DNA from: Scatolibacter rhodanostii
GTDB taxonomy: Bacteria > Bacillota > Clostridia > Oscillospirales > Acutalibacteraceae
Assembly (NCBI RefSeq): GCF_900197595.1
Contig: NZ_FZLO01000001.1
Coordinates: forward strand, 948,120 to 1,012,119
DNA length: 64,000 nt
Direction: 5' to 3'
The translations under genes and the position numbers were made by a program. Each line of letters opens with the position of its first letter. The first letter of the stretch is position 1. Under the pieces are notes generated by a model. The model was not told where the DNA came from, ran no database searches, and worked only from the letters and a program-made list of their open reading frames with translations. This document shows, piece by piece, positions 56,464 to 64,000 of the stretch.

Positions 56464-58071
56464 TCAGTCAGCATAACGCTTACGTGGCACTTCTGCTTGA
56501 ATTTCTCTGCCATCGCGGAACATGACGCGGACATCATTAAGGGAAAATACCGTGATTTTCTCCACAGTTGCTCGAAATAGAACTTCATCGAATTCGATCA
56601 ACAATTTTTCTCTGGTGCGTAGTGTGTCCATAAATTGTAGGACTTTATCTCGTCTCACCAATCGCAACTGTTTTTTATCTTCGCATTCTGAAAGCTGATT
56701 TTTGACTTCTTCATAACGACTGCTCAGTTCGGAATAATGCTCCATATATTCTTGCTGGTCTTGTAACTGCCGAGCGTTGTCGTAAACCATAAGCTCCAGT
56801 TGTGCATAAATTCCAGATAACCGTTCATTGAATATTTGAATTTCATTATCAAACTCTTTCGTGTCAGCCAACATATCAATTAAGGGCTGAAGCGCAGAAA
56901 TGTATGGTTCTCTATCGCCTAAAATTTGATTTATCGCTTGCACAAAAACTTGTTGCAAAGCTATTTCATCAACATGGGGTGTTGCACAAGGCTCAACCCC
57001 ACGCTCCTTATATTTGTCGTTACATTGCCAAACGGTGCGCTTGTATTTGCTCGTAGAATTCCATGTTTTTGAGCCATATAATGCGCCACATTCACCGCAG
57101 AACACTTTGTCGGCAAAGCAACTGCTACTGCGTTTGGTGTTGTGTTTGCGATTTTTGTCAATCTCAACTTGAACCATCTTAAATATTTCTGGCGACACAA
57201 TCGCTGGGTGCGAATTTTCTACATAATATTGTGGAACCTGCCCTTCGTTTTTCACCATCTTTTTGGTAAGAAAATCGGTGCAAAAGGTCTTTTGCAACCT
57301 CGCATCGCCACGATATTTTTCATTCTGGAGGATACTCATAATCGTGCTGACTGCCCATTTTTCCTTTCCGGCAGGGGTAGGGATTCTATCAGATGTCAAG
57401 TTTCGAGCAATTTCTCGAACTGTAATTCCACTTAAATACTCTTGATAAATGCGGCGTACAATTTTGGCTTCACTCTCGACTATTTCCGGGCGACCATCTC
57501 CACCTTTTTGATAGCCTAAAAACTGCTTGTAAGGAATGGTTACTTTTCCATCTGCGAAGCGCTTTCTCTGCCCCCAAGTGACGTTTTGGGAAATATTTCT
57601 ACTTTCTTCCTGTGCGAGAGATGACATTATCGTAATAAGCAGTTCGCCCTTGCCATCAAATGTCCAAATATTCTCTTTTTCAAAGAAGCATTCCACACCT
57701 TTTTCCTTAAGCTGGCGAATGGTATTTAAGCTATCAACCGTGTTTCTGGCAAAACGGCTTACGCTTTTTGTAACAAGCAAGTCAAACTCTCCAGCCAACC
57801 CATCAGCGACCATTTGTTTGAATCCCTCACGCTTTTTTGTATTGACTGCGGAAATGCCTTCATCCGTATAAATGCCTTTAAAATCCCAATCTGGGTGTTC
57901 TGATATGTATTTTGTGTAGTAGTCAACCTGCGCCTCGTAACTGGTTAATTGTTCCTCTGAATCAGTGGAAACACGGGCATAGGCTGCCACTCTTCGTTTG
58001 CGAATCAGGGCAGAACCCGGCTGTTGATAAATATCAATTGTAGCGGGAATGACCGTAATATTAGGTTTCAC
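56464..58071 (-). CDS. Large serine recombinase
   Basis: A 535-residue recombinase. The N-terminal resolvase domain has YARVSTDSEEQ with nucleophile S35, TDEGISAVNTKKREGF and the KSVSRFARN motif; a Recombinase domain (GYQKGGDGRPEIVESEAKIVRRIY) and a zinc ribbon (VFCGECGALYG and a later Cys pair) follow, then a coiled coil (about 415-490). The start is a GTG at 58071 with AAGGAGG 5 nt upstream, overlapping the preceding recombinase by 11 nt. It catalyses insertion and excision of the element; two such genes in tandem suggest that both proteins are needed. Confidence 0.92.
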   Translation of the reverse strand: MKPNITVIPATIDIYQQPGSALIRKRRVAAYARVSTDSEEQLTSYEAQVDYYTKYISEHPDWDFKGIYTDEGISAVNTKKREGFKQMVADGLAGEFDLLVTKSVSRFARNTVDSLNTIRQLKEKGVECFFEKENIWTFDGKGELLITIMSSLAQEESRNISQNVTWGQRKRFADGKVTIPYKQFLGYQKGGDGRPEIVESEAKIVRRIYQEYLSGITVREIARNLTSDRIPTPAGKEKWAVSTIMSILQNEKYRGDARLQKTFCTDFLTKKMVKNEGQVPQYYVENSHPAIVSPEIFKMVQVEIDKNRKHNTKRSSSCFADKVFCGECGALYGSKTWNSTSKYKRTVWQCNDKYKERGVEPCATPHVDEIALQQVFVQAINQILGDREPYISALQPLIDMLADTKEFDNEIQIFNERLSGIYAQLELMVYDNARQLQDQQEYMEHYSELSSRYEEVKNQLSECEDKKQLRLVRRDKVLQFMDTLRTREKLLIEFDEVLFRATVEKITVFSLNDVRVMFRDGREIQAEVPRKRYAD

Positions 58072-59344
58072 AAGATACCTCCTTTTTCTTTTTTCTGATA
58101 CTATTTTGGATACTAACGGCTTGTCGTATTTCAGCTGTCCAGCTTTCACTGCGTGAGCGGTTTTGCCACACGGTTTTTTGCTGAGTACCGTCTTTCATTG
58201 TGAAAATCAGCTTATGCTTTTCCGGTACGAGAATAGATGAAATGATGTCTAATCCTCCCATTTCAGTCGCTTTTTTGTCTAAAATATTTTCTGGAATCTG
58301 CTGACTGTCACAAGCAGATTTACCCTTGGAATTAAAAGTCTCACATATCCAGACGATTTTCTCATATTTGCTTCCTGCATTAGCATGCTTTCGGCGATAA
58401 GAAGCACCGCATTTGCCGCACTTAATTAACCCTGTATAAGGATAAATAAGAGGTGCTTTAGAAATTGGCTGGTGCTTTCTGGCACGCCTTGACATTTCCT
58501 CTTGAACAGCAGAAAATGTAGTTCTGTTAATGATTGCTTCATGACTATTAGAAACATAAAATTGAGGCAACTGTCCATCATTTTTCATACGCTTTTTGCT
58601 GATGTTGTCTTGTACAAAAGTCTTTTGTAAATGCAAATCTCCTACATATTTTTCTTGTGTTAGAATGACATGAATGCCTCGTTTGCTTAATATACAGCCT
58701 TGCAATGCAAGTTGTTTTTGAATGGCTAACAGCCCTTTGCCATCAAGGTATAGCTCAAAAATTTGTTTAACAATCTTCGCTTCTTCTGGAACGACTTCAA
58801 AAACACCGTTTTTTAAACGGTAACCCAAAAGCTTTCCGATACTGGGTACACCCTCTTGAAAGTTCTTGCGAATACGCCACTTCTGATTTTCGGAAGCACT
58901 CAAACTCTCCTCCTGTGCATAACTAGCAAGGATTGTGAGCATAACTTCACCTTCAGCGGACATGGAATGAATATTTTGTTCCTCAAAAAAGACATCCACC
59001 CCGAGGTTTTTTAGCTCTCTCACCGATTCTAAGACCGTGACGGTGTTGCGAGCGAACCTTGAGATGGACTTTGTAATAATGATATCGATTTTACCAGAAC
59101 GGCAAGCTTCCAGCATTTCTTGAAACTGTGGTCGAGCTTCTTTCGTGCCTGTAAGAGCTTCGTCAACAAACACTTGAACATATTCCCAATCAGAGTGCTT
59201 GCGTATGTAATCGCTGTAGTAACTGATTTGCGCTGATAGGGAGTGCAGCATTGCTTCCTTTCCACTGGATACTCGGGCATAAGCTGCTACACGTTTTCGC
59301 CTTGGCAAAGCAGGAACTAAGCCTTGAATTTGTGTTATTTTCAT
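58061..59344 (-). CDS. Large serine recombinase, upstream partner
   Basis: A 427-residue recombinase with YARVSSGKEAM (nucleophile about S26), ALTGTKEARPQF, KSISRFARNTV, a Recombinase domain (GYRLKNGVFEVVPEEAKIVK) and a zinc ribbon (IKCGKCGASYRRKH). The C-terminus is shorter than in the partner and lacks the long coiled coil. I use the ATG at 59344, about 6 nt after AGAGGTGAT. The tandem, overlapping arrangement recalls ccrA/ccrB of staphylococcal cassettes in layout only. It is similar to, but clearly diverged from, the downstream recombinase. Confidence 0.9.
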   Translation of the reverse strand: MKITQIQGLVPALPRRKRVAAYARVSSGKEAMLHSLSAQISYYSDYIRKHSDWEYVQVFVDEALTGTKEARPQFQEMLEACRSGKIDIIITKSISRFARNTVTVLESVRELKNLGVDVFFEEQNIHSMSAEGEVMLTILASYAQEESLSASENQKWRIRKNFQEGVPSIGKLLGYRLKNGVFEVVPEEAKIVKQIFELYLDGKGLLAIQKQLALQGCILSKRGIHVILTQEKYVGDLHLQKTFVQDNISKKRMKNDGQLPQFYVSNSHEAIINRTTFSAVQEEMSRRARKHQPISKAPLIYPYTGLIKCGKCGASYRRKHANAGSKYEKIVWICETFNSKGKSACDSQQIPENILDKKATEMGGLDIISSILVPEKHKLIFTMKDGTQQKTVWQNRSRSESWTAEIRQAVSIQNSIRKKKKEVSCET

Positions 59345-59442
59345 TTGTATCACCTCTTTTCTGATGAACATGGTACCTCTGAAAGCAAGGTTAATCAAGC
59401 AATATGGAGCAAGTATATCCACCAAAGATCTTGGCTGTTATT

Positions 59443-59634
59443 CTATGTTTTTTGACGTGTGGACTTTCTTTTCCATGAGTCTATATTCTGGATAATCGAC
59501 TGACTTGGTAATAGATAAATCTTCTCCATATCATCAAATTCTTGCTGTGTAATGATGTGATCTTGAAGCAATTCTTTAAGTAAAGCAATATGAACCCCAT
59601 AATTGATTTCACGCTCAAGTTGGCTTTTTGTCAT
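59443..59634 (-). CDS. Small SHOCT-like protein of recombinase element
   Basis: A 63-residue protein: MTKSQLEREINYGVHIALLK, then a short helix with DHIITQQEFDDMEKIYL, the pattern of SHOCT-type small proteins found next to serine recombinases in clostridial elements. GGGGAGG lies 5-6 nt before the ATG at 59634. It overlaps the upstream zinc-finger gene by 20 nt. Function unknown; probably helps recombination directionality or regulation. Confidence 0.75.
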   Translation of the reverse strand: MTKSQLEREINYGVHIALLKELLQDHIITQQEFDDMEKIYLLPSQSIIQNIDSWKRKSTRQKT

Positions 59635-60025
59635 GCGGAACCTCCCCAAAACGTGCATTGATGTAGCACTTGCGACAACAATATTTGCGATTTTTTCTAC
59701 CGTGTGAGTTAAAGGGTTTTCTGCAATAAACACAGATTATATAGGGTGAGTTGCTTTGATTCGACAAATACCTGTGGGTATTCCAATAAGCATTGCGACA
59801 AGATTCACAGCAGAATTTTCTCGGCTTTGTTTTCGGTAGTTGTGAGAGGATTTTTCCGCAATGCAAGCATACATCTTTGTTCTGAATGACTTCATTTTTA
59901 GATGTTTCTCTGCGAATAAAGGATTTTATTGTGTTTCGTGAAATTCCTGTTTGTTCTGATATCTGTGTAAAGGTGAGATTCTGTTCTCTGAGAAGCTGAA
60001 TCTGGATTTTCTGCTCATCTGTCAT
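59615..60025 (-). CDS. Helix-turn-helix/zinc-finger protein, first gene of recombinase operon
   Basis: A 136-residue protein. The N-terminus is a sigma-like helix-turn-helix (TFTQISEQTGISRNTIKSFI). Two Cys-rich treble-clef-like zinc motifs follow: CLHCGKIL ... CCESCRNAYW and CVYCRKPF ... CCRKCYINAR. The start at 60025 follows GGGGGTGAT closely. It heads the run of HTH-zinc protein, SHOCT-like protein and two recombinases and is likely the element's regulator or directionality factor. Confidence 0.8.
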   Translation of the reverse strand: MTDEQKIQIQLLREQNLTFTQISEQTGISRNTIKSFIRRETSKNEVIQNKDVCLHCGKILSQLPKTKPRKFCCESCRNAYWNTHRYLSNQSNSPYIICVYCRKPFNSHGRKNRKYCCRKCYINARFGEVPHDKKPT

Positions 60026-60029
60026 AAAA

Positions 60030-60076
60030 AATCACCCCCACATTACCCGTTAATACGAGTATATGCGAGGGTGATT
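60030..60076. repeat. Inverted repeat containing a 20-bp core shared with 61858-61877
   Basis: AATCACCC (60030-60037) and GGGTGATT (60069-60076) enclose the core at 60047-60066, which has TTAATACGAGTATATGC. The same core, 18 of 20 identical, lies at 61858-61877. This copy overlaps the 5' end of the HTH-zinc gene and follows the DJ-1 gene's 3' end; a TATACT box for the recombinase operon lies inside it. Confidence 0.6.
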
Positions 60077-60107
60077 GTCCGTTATTATTGCCTATAATAA
60101 AGGTGTA

Positions 60108-60746
60108 TCAGTTTTCATTCTTAGACGGCAAACTTTGCATGAGAGCAAAGAAATGTTCAGGTTTGCCAGTGCTAAAATATTCATACCAAGATTCCAGTGT
60201 AGTTGACTCAAAAACACCTAAATGCTCAATGATTTGCTTTGACCATAGCAAAGCTCCCGTGCTGCCTGCAGTAATCAGGTTGTTATCCGCCACAGATGGC
60301 TTGTCTATATAAAAGCTTTGCCCCTTGTAACTTTGGGAAACCATTTCAAGAAATCCTTGCCCATTGCTGGTATGCGAACGGTTATTGAGTAGACCATAGT
60401 TTGCAAGAGCAGCGGTAGCCCCACAAATTGCACACACCGTACCATCTAAAGAGAGTAGTTCGCTTGCTTTTTTGGTGATAGTGCTATGTTTGGGATTATT
60501 CCATGTATCTGCACCCGGCAATAGCAATACGCTTGTGTCGCTCACAACAATGTCATCAATTAAGCAATCAGGCACTATTTTAAGTCCTCCCATTGTATGG
60601 ATGGGCTCTTTGGAATAACTAACTGTTTTAAGCGACACAAGAGGTGCTCCTTTTTTGAAAAAACGACCAGAATTCAGCTCTGCAGTAACATCCCCCAGTT
60701 CCCAATCGGCTAGAGTATCAAGAACATAAACATAGATTGTACTCAT
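60108..60746 (-). CDS. DJ-1/PfpI-family protein
   Basis: A 212-residue class I glutamine-amidotransferase-like protein of the DJ-1/PfpI superfamily. The nucleophile-elbow cysteine is C108 in CAICGATAAL, and LLLPGAD marks the beta strand before it. Members include stress-response glyoxalases, deglycases and chaperones; the exact activity is unknown. It is divergent from a WYL-domain regulator that probably controls it, and the pair is flanked by a shared repeat core. Confidence 0.87.
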   Translation of the reverse strand: MSTIYVYVLDTLADWELGDVTAELNSGRFFKKGAPLVSLKTVSYSKEPIHTMGGLKIVPDCLIDDIVVSDTSVLLLPGADTWNNPKHSTITKKASELLSLDGTVCAICGATAALANYGLLNNRSHTSNGQGFLEMVSQSYKGQSFYIDKPSVADNNLITAGSTGALLWSKQIIEHLGVFESTTLESWYEYFSTGKPEHFFALMQSLPSKNEN

Positions 60747-60870
60747 AAATTTTCTCCCATTTTTATTATTTTATAGACTTGCTTGCTTTTTTATTATATC
60801 GTACAATTGTTGACAACATCATGGCAAGAATATATAATGATAATAAGGAGTTTTGAAAGGTAGTCACGAG

Positions 60871-61803
60871 ATGAAAATTGATAGACTTATCAGCATTATT
60901 ATGATACTTCTTGAAAGAAAGCGAATGGGAGCACAGGAATTATCGGATATGTTTGAAGTTTCCCCACGCACAATCTATCGTGATATTGACACGATTAATA
61001 TGGCTGGAATCCCCATTTGCGCAACATCAGGCGTGGGCGGTGGCTTTGAGATTATGGAAAAATACAAGGTTGATAAAAAGACTTTTTCCACCTCAGACCT
61101 TTCCGCTATTTTAATGGGGCTGTCCAGTCTTTCGGGCATGATTCGAGGAGATGAGCTTGTAAGTGCCCTTGCAAAAGTGAAAAGTTTTATCCCTGCAGAG
61201 AGATCAAAAGACATCCAGTTAAAAGTAAATCAAATCTGTATTGATTTAAGTCCGTGGATGGGCAACGGCAATATACAACCATATTTAGAAATAATCAAAA
61301 CAGCGTTGCAGGAAAGTAGATTACTTTCGTTTGAATATATAGCTCACCACGGAAATAAAACTTCACGGACAGTCGAGCCGTATCAGCTAGTGCTCAAAAA
61401 CAGTAATTGGTATTTTTGTGGGCATTGCTATGAGAGAAATGATTTCCGCTTATTCAGACTATCCCGAATGTCAACTCTGCAAATACAAGAAAAAACTTTT
61501 GAACCACGAGCGTATCAAAAACCACAGTTGGATTTTGCTGACATGCTGGCAACTATGCAAACGAAAATTAAAATTCGTATTCATAAATCAATAATGGACA
61601 GGGTACTTGATTACTGCTCTTTTGAAAATTTTTATCCTAACGGAGATGATTATTATGTTGTAGATTTTCCGTTTATCGAGAACGACTACCACTATTATAT
61701 TCTTTTGAGTTTTGGAAACAAATGCGAGTGTTTAGAGCCGCAGCATGTCAGGCAAGAATTGAAACGTAGAATACATGATATCGCTGCCATATATGATTAT
61801 TAG
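60871..61803 (+). CDS. YafY-type regulator with WYL domain
   Basis: A 310-residue regulator. The N-terminus is a DeoR-like winged helix (GAQELSDMFEVSPRTIYRDI), followed by a WYL domain (about 140-220, with SRTVEPYQLVLKNSNWYFCG) and a WCX C-terminal domain. WYL domains sense nucleic acid or small ligands. I use the ATG at 60871, with AAAGG 10 nt upstream; the TTG at 60853 is too close to the AAGGAG before it. It is divergent from the DJ-1 gene and likely controls it. Confidence 0.9.
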   Translation: MKIDRLISIIMILLERKRMGAQELSDMFEVSPRTIYRDIDTINMAGIPICATSGVGGGFEIMEKYKVDKKTFSTSDLSAILMGLSSLSGMIRGDELVSALAKVKSFIPAERSKDIQLKVNQICIDLSPWMGNGNIQPYLEIIKTALQESRLLSFEYIAHHGNKTSRTVEPYQLVLKNSNWYFCGHCYERNDFRLFRLSRMSTLQIQEKTFEPRAYQKPQLDFADMLATMQTKIKIRIHKSIMDRVLDYCSFENFYPNGDDYYVVDFPFIENDYHYYILLSFGNKCECLEPQHVRQELKRRIHDIAAIYDY

Positions 61804-61844
61804 AATGTCTGAACACGAAAACTATTTCCTGTCATATTAAAATT

Positions 61845-61883
61845 GCACTGGCATATACCATTAATACGCGTATATGCCAGTGC
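61845..61883. repeat. 13-bp inverted repeat with the shared 20-bp core, possible terminator
   Basis: GCACTGGCATATA (61845-61857) and its exact complement (61871-61883) surround the core that matches 60047-60066. It lies between the convergent WYL-regulator and metallo-hydrolase genes, so it may stop both transcripts, although the shared core suggests another role. Confidence 0.65.
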
Positions 61884-61917
61884 GGCTCTCAAATATTTTA
61901 GAGATCTAGTTTCATCG

Positions 61918-62628
61918 CTATAATGCTAATTGACTAAATTCAAATGGTTTTCCATGACCAGGGTAAACCGTTTTAATATCGTAGTTTTTCAACTTGCCGA
62001 TATTTGCATTTAACACCTTGAAATCATTTGCATTCGGTATGATTTCAGGTTTTTTATTGTTCGCCAACAAATCGCCAGCAATGAAGTCGCCATTTTCAAA
62101 TAAAATACCGATAGAACCAGGTGTATGACCGGGAATATGTATCGCTGTTGCATTGAATCCATACGCTGAAAAATCAAATCCATCTGATAATAAAATGTCT
62201 GGTTTGAACGTTTCAAAAGCTGAAAGGAATTTCTGTGTCGCTCCAGTGATTGTCTTTTTCATCATCTTAAAAACCAAGTTTAACACACCAGAACGATAAT
62301 GATAGCTTGCCATATAATCATCTAACGTAGGGTTTAAAACGAGATACTCATCGTCTTTGTGCAACGCTATTTTCGTATTAAATAACTTGCTAAAGTACAG
62401 AGCATTGGCGGCATGGTCGTTATCCCCATGCGTAAGAACAATCAGATTGAGGTTGTCTGCATTACAACCGTTTTTTAGTAGTTCATCTTCTAAGGCTTGT
62501 CGACGATTGTTAAATTCTTTGTCCATAACAATGTGTCCGCCAGTATCAAATAAAACAAACCCGGAATCTGTCTTTGCTAAATAGCAATTGACTCCACCTA
62601 AATCAATACATACAATTTTGTGTCCCAT
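61918..62628 (-). CDS. Metallo-beta-lactamase-fold hydrolase
   Basis: A 236-residue MBL-fold protein with the metal motif THGDNDHAAN, later HIPGHTPGSIG, GDLLANN and the C-terminal YPGHGKP, all in the expected order for a glyoxalase II/YycJ-like metallo-hydrolase. Substrate unknown. It starts 4 nt after the PadR gene stop codon and shares its promoter, so it is part of a small regulator-enzyme operon, probably for detoxification. Confidence 0.88.
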   Translation of the reverse strand: MGHKIVCIDLGGVNCYLAKTDSGFVLFDTGGHIVMDKEFNNRRQALEDELLKNGCNADNLNLIVLTHGDNDHAANALYFSKLFNTKIALHKDDEYLVLNPTLDDYMASYHYRSGVLNLVFKMMKKTITGATQKFLSAFETFKPDILLSDGFDFSAYGFNATAIHIPGHTPGSIGILFENGDFIAGDLLANNKKPEIIPNANDFKVLNANIGKLKNYDIKTVYPGHGKPFEFSQLAL

Positions 62629-62632
62629 AATT

Positions 62633-63175
62633 TTATCCTTCCTTAATTAAAAGCTTTAAGCTTTTTCCTTCTCTGATATGTTTGCACCATTCAATAGCCT
62701 TTTGAGTGATATAAATGCCATAATACAACGTTGAAAGCTTATAGTAAAAATCCTCTTTATTCGGGAATACATCAAACTGTTTTTCTAGCTTCTTTAGTTG
62801 ACGTAAATACTGTGCGTTGTTTTCTTCATATTCAAGCAGTTGAACATCTCTTGTTTCTTTTGGCAATTTATCGAAAAAGTAGACCTTTGCAAGATGACTA
62901 TTCACACCTTCACCAATTGACATAGGTGATGAAACCCATGTATGAAATGCATCTTCTCCACTTTCGGTTATGGAATAGTAAATTTTTTGACGATTACCCT
63001 CAGGTTTTTCCTCTGTTGTTAAAAATCCATTTTGCGAAAGTTTTTTTAAGGTGGGGTACAATGTGCCATAGCTTGCTTTGTAAAACACGCCAACACCTGT
63101 CTCTATACGTTTTTTCACCTCATAACCAGTCGAACTTTGCTCTAATATCAACCCTAAAATTATTTTATCTAACAT
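62633..63175 (-). CDS. PadR-family transcriptional regulator
   Basis: A 180-residue PadR regulator. The N-terminal winged helix reads LGLILEQSSTGYEVKKRI and FYKASYGTLYPTLKKLSQNG, followed by a PadR C-terminal dimerisation domain (residues about 95-180). It lies behind a near-perfect promoter with a 14-bp palindrome across the -10 box, the expected arrangement for auto-repression. The metallo-hydrolase gene follows directly. Confidence 0.9.
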   Translation of the reverse strand: MLDKIILGLILEQSSTGYEVKKRIETGVGVFYKASYGTLYPTLKKLSQNGFLTTEEKPEGNRQKIYYSITESGEDAFHTWVSSPMSIGEGVNSHLAKVYFFDKLPKETRDVQLLEYEENNAQYLRQLKKLEKQFDVFPNKEDFYYKLSTLYYGIYITQKAIEWCKHIREGKSLKLLIKEG

Positions 63176-63184
63176 GAAATCCTC

Positions 63185-63237
63185 CGCTATAATATATCTG
63201 ATAGATATATTATAGCGATATATTGAACTGTTGTCAA
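63185..63237 (-). promoter_or_regulatory. Consensus promoter with perfect 14-bp palindromic operator (PadR)
   Basis: On the minus strand TTGACA (63237-63232) and TATAAT (63214-63209) are 17 nt apart, a full consensus match. The arms CGCTATAATATATC (63185-63198) and its exact complement (63204-63217) surround a 5-nt centre and cover the -10 box and start point. A bound PadR dimer would block polymerase. Confidence 0.85.
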
Positions 63238-63253
63238 TGGGCTTACATAGTTT

Positions 63254-63583
63254 TTATGTCGCCGACGTTTTCTCCGCCAGCACCTCAATATACATCCCTC
63301 TACTACGCACGTTCTCAACACTAACAATCTTAAACTTCTCACTACCACAGCCAATCTTCATAGCCGTGGTAATGGTTAAATTCGGTATAACCCGGAATTG
63401 AAACAAACTCGTTGCTTTCGACCATACCGCTTGATTCGCCCAAAAGGTACTACCATGGCGTTCTTCACGATAGGCACGAACACTTGCCACAACCACATCA
63501 GTCGTGACAACAAACCCATCAGGGTCTTTCACTTTTTTTGTTTCAATAATTGTTATTGGTGTGTTCATTTTACCAAAGCTCAT
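63254..63583 (-). CDS. Phage head closure protein (head-tail joining)
   Basis: A 109-residue protein of the SPP1 gp16-like head-tail adaptor family; REERHGSTFWANQAVWSKAT and FKIVSVENVRSRGMYIEVLA fit these small beta-barrel head-closure proteins, which seal the DNA-filled head. It begins one base after the stop of the connector gene. The next morphogenesis gene (tail-completion or HK97 gp10-like) expected downstream is missing; host-type genes follow instead. Confidence 0.8.
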   Translation of the reverse strand: MSFGKMNTPITIIETKKVKDPDGFVVTTDVVVASVRAYREERHGSTFWANQAVWSKATSLFQFRVIPNLTITTAMKIGCGSEKFKIVSVENVRSRGMYIEVLAEKTSAT

Positions 63584-63584
63584 C

Positions 63585-63899
63585 TCATACCAACCATTCC
63601 CGATCCAATCGCAGCAGCATATTTACGGTATCCCAAACTTGCCTCCCAGCTTGAACAGAATCAGCGAAAAAGCCGCCTGTTGAGCCATCTCTGCTCTCAT
63701 AGAAATGGCTTGCAAGCATGACAATTGCCTGTTCTGTGGTGGGCGGCATATCTTTTTCAAGATAAGTGCCATTTGGGATATGTTGATAACTTTCCGCATA
63801 ATTGACCGCAGCTTTGATGTAATTTTCAAGTAATTGGTCGTCTTCATCATGGGATAAAATAAGGTTTTTCTTTACTTTCTCAAGTAGTCCCTCTATCAT
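63585..63899 (-). CDS. Phage head-tail connector protein (gp6-like)
   Basis: A 104-residue protein of the DNA-packaging/gp6-like adaptor family: short helical, with DEDDQLLENYIKAAVNYAESY near the start and QAIVMLASHFYESRDG in the middle. It is translated directly after the capsid gene (ATG overlaps the TGA) and before the head closure gene, the standard order in HK97-type prophages. Confidence 0.85.
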   Translation of the reverse strand: MIEGLLEKVKKNLILSHDEDDQLLENYIKAAVNYAESYQHIPNGTYLEKDMPPTTEQAIVMLASHFYESRDGSTGGFFADSVQAGRQVWDTVNMLLRLDREWLV

Positions 63900-64000
63900 G
63901 TCCCAGCACCCATTTTGAGGATTTTCACAGCTTCAGGCAAAATGAGTTTGCCGTCAACACGCTGAGTGGCAATAAATCCACGCTGCCCTGTAACGGCATA
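63896..64000 (-). CDS. HK97-type major capsid protein (partial, C-terminus)
   Basis: The minus strand from the window end reads 34 codons in frame to TGA at 63898-63896. GQRGFIATQRVDGKLILPEA and KILKMG are characteristic of the C-terminus of HK97-fold major capsid proteins of Firmicutes phages. The stop overlaps the start of the connector gene. The remainder lies beyond the window. Confidence 0.8.
   Translation of the reverse strand, partial: YAVTGQRGFIATQRVDGKLILPEAVKILKMGAGT

Noticed and set aside
56403..56588. 61-codon minus-strand open frame overlapping the recombinase end
   Set aside because: It is an alternative frame of the recombinase gene crossing its terminator.

Overview
The window is AT-rich chromosomal DNA of a Gram-positive, low-GC anaerobe of the class Clostridia, probably a gut-type member. 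This rests on the gene families seen: leuC/leuD with short clostridial gaps, greA next to lysS, a CdaR regulator beside ftsEX, clostridial integrative-element remnants (a Maff2-type protein, a Tn916-type integrase, paired large serine recombinases), strong AGGAGG-type ribosome sites, and TTG/GTG starts. The species cannot be named from the sequence alone.

Left part (1-8983), all on the minus strand. leuD (cut by the window edge) and leuC follow a one-membrane-span protein. Upstream is a seven-gene operon: solute-binding lipoprotein, two permeases, ATPase, M20 deacylase, a cytidylate-kinase-like protein and a PatB/MalY C-S lyase. Together they suggest uptake and breakdown of cystine or N-acylated S-substituted cysteines. 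Its leader carries two near-identical terminator-like hairpins in tandem behind a consensus promoter.

Accessory region 1 (about 9300-25900). Debris of at least two integrative conjugative elements surrounds an AlbA_2/Schlafen-type regulator and a Tn916-type integrase whose N-terminal arm-binding domain is duplicated. Next comes an eight-gene minus-strand run with almost no gaps: HTH protein, type IIG restriction-modification enzyme, second adenine methyltransferase, DUF262 protein, HEPN ribonuclease, SIR2 NADase-like protein, HerA ATPase, and a two-span membrane protein with a zinc ribbon. This is a compound defence island. A decayed hsdM fragment just upstream shows that an older type I system sat at the same place.

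Housekeeping block (26097-38230): lysS, greA, ftsX, ftsE (with an unusual acidic tail), a CdaR-like regulator, two FAD-dependent oxidoreductases, a PdaA-like polysaccharide deacetylase, and a PhoB/VanR-like two-component system.

Carbohydrate block (38375-48509): a DeoR regulator divergent from fucA, an LplB/YtcP/LipO-type importer and two cytoplasmic GH29 alpha-L-fucosidases, with fucI convergent. The layout predicts import of intact fucosylated oligosaccharides, release of fucose inside the cell, then isomerisation and aldol cleavage. No fuculokinase is present in the window.

Right part (48832-64000): a heterodimeric ABC exporter pair with an AraC regulator, a MerR-type gene broken by a frameshift and a stop, an AraC/GyrI-like regulator, a tRNA-Leu(UAA), a small element with two tandem large serine recombinases, a DJ-1/WYL-regulator pair flanked by a shared 20-bp repeat core, a PadR/metallo-hydrolase pair with a perfect operator-promoter, and the truncated head-gene end of a prophage that runs off the window.
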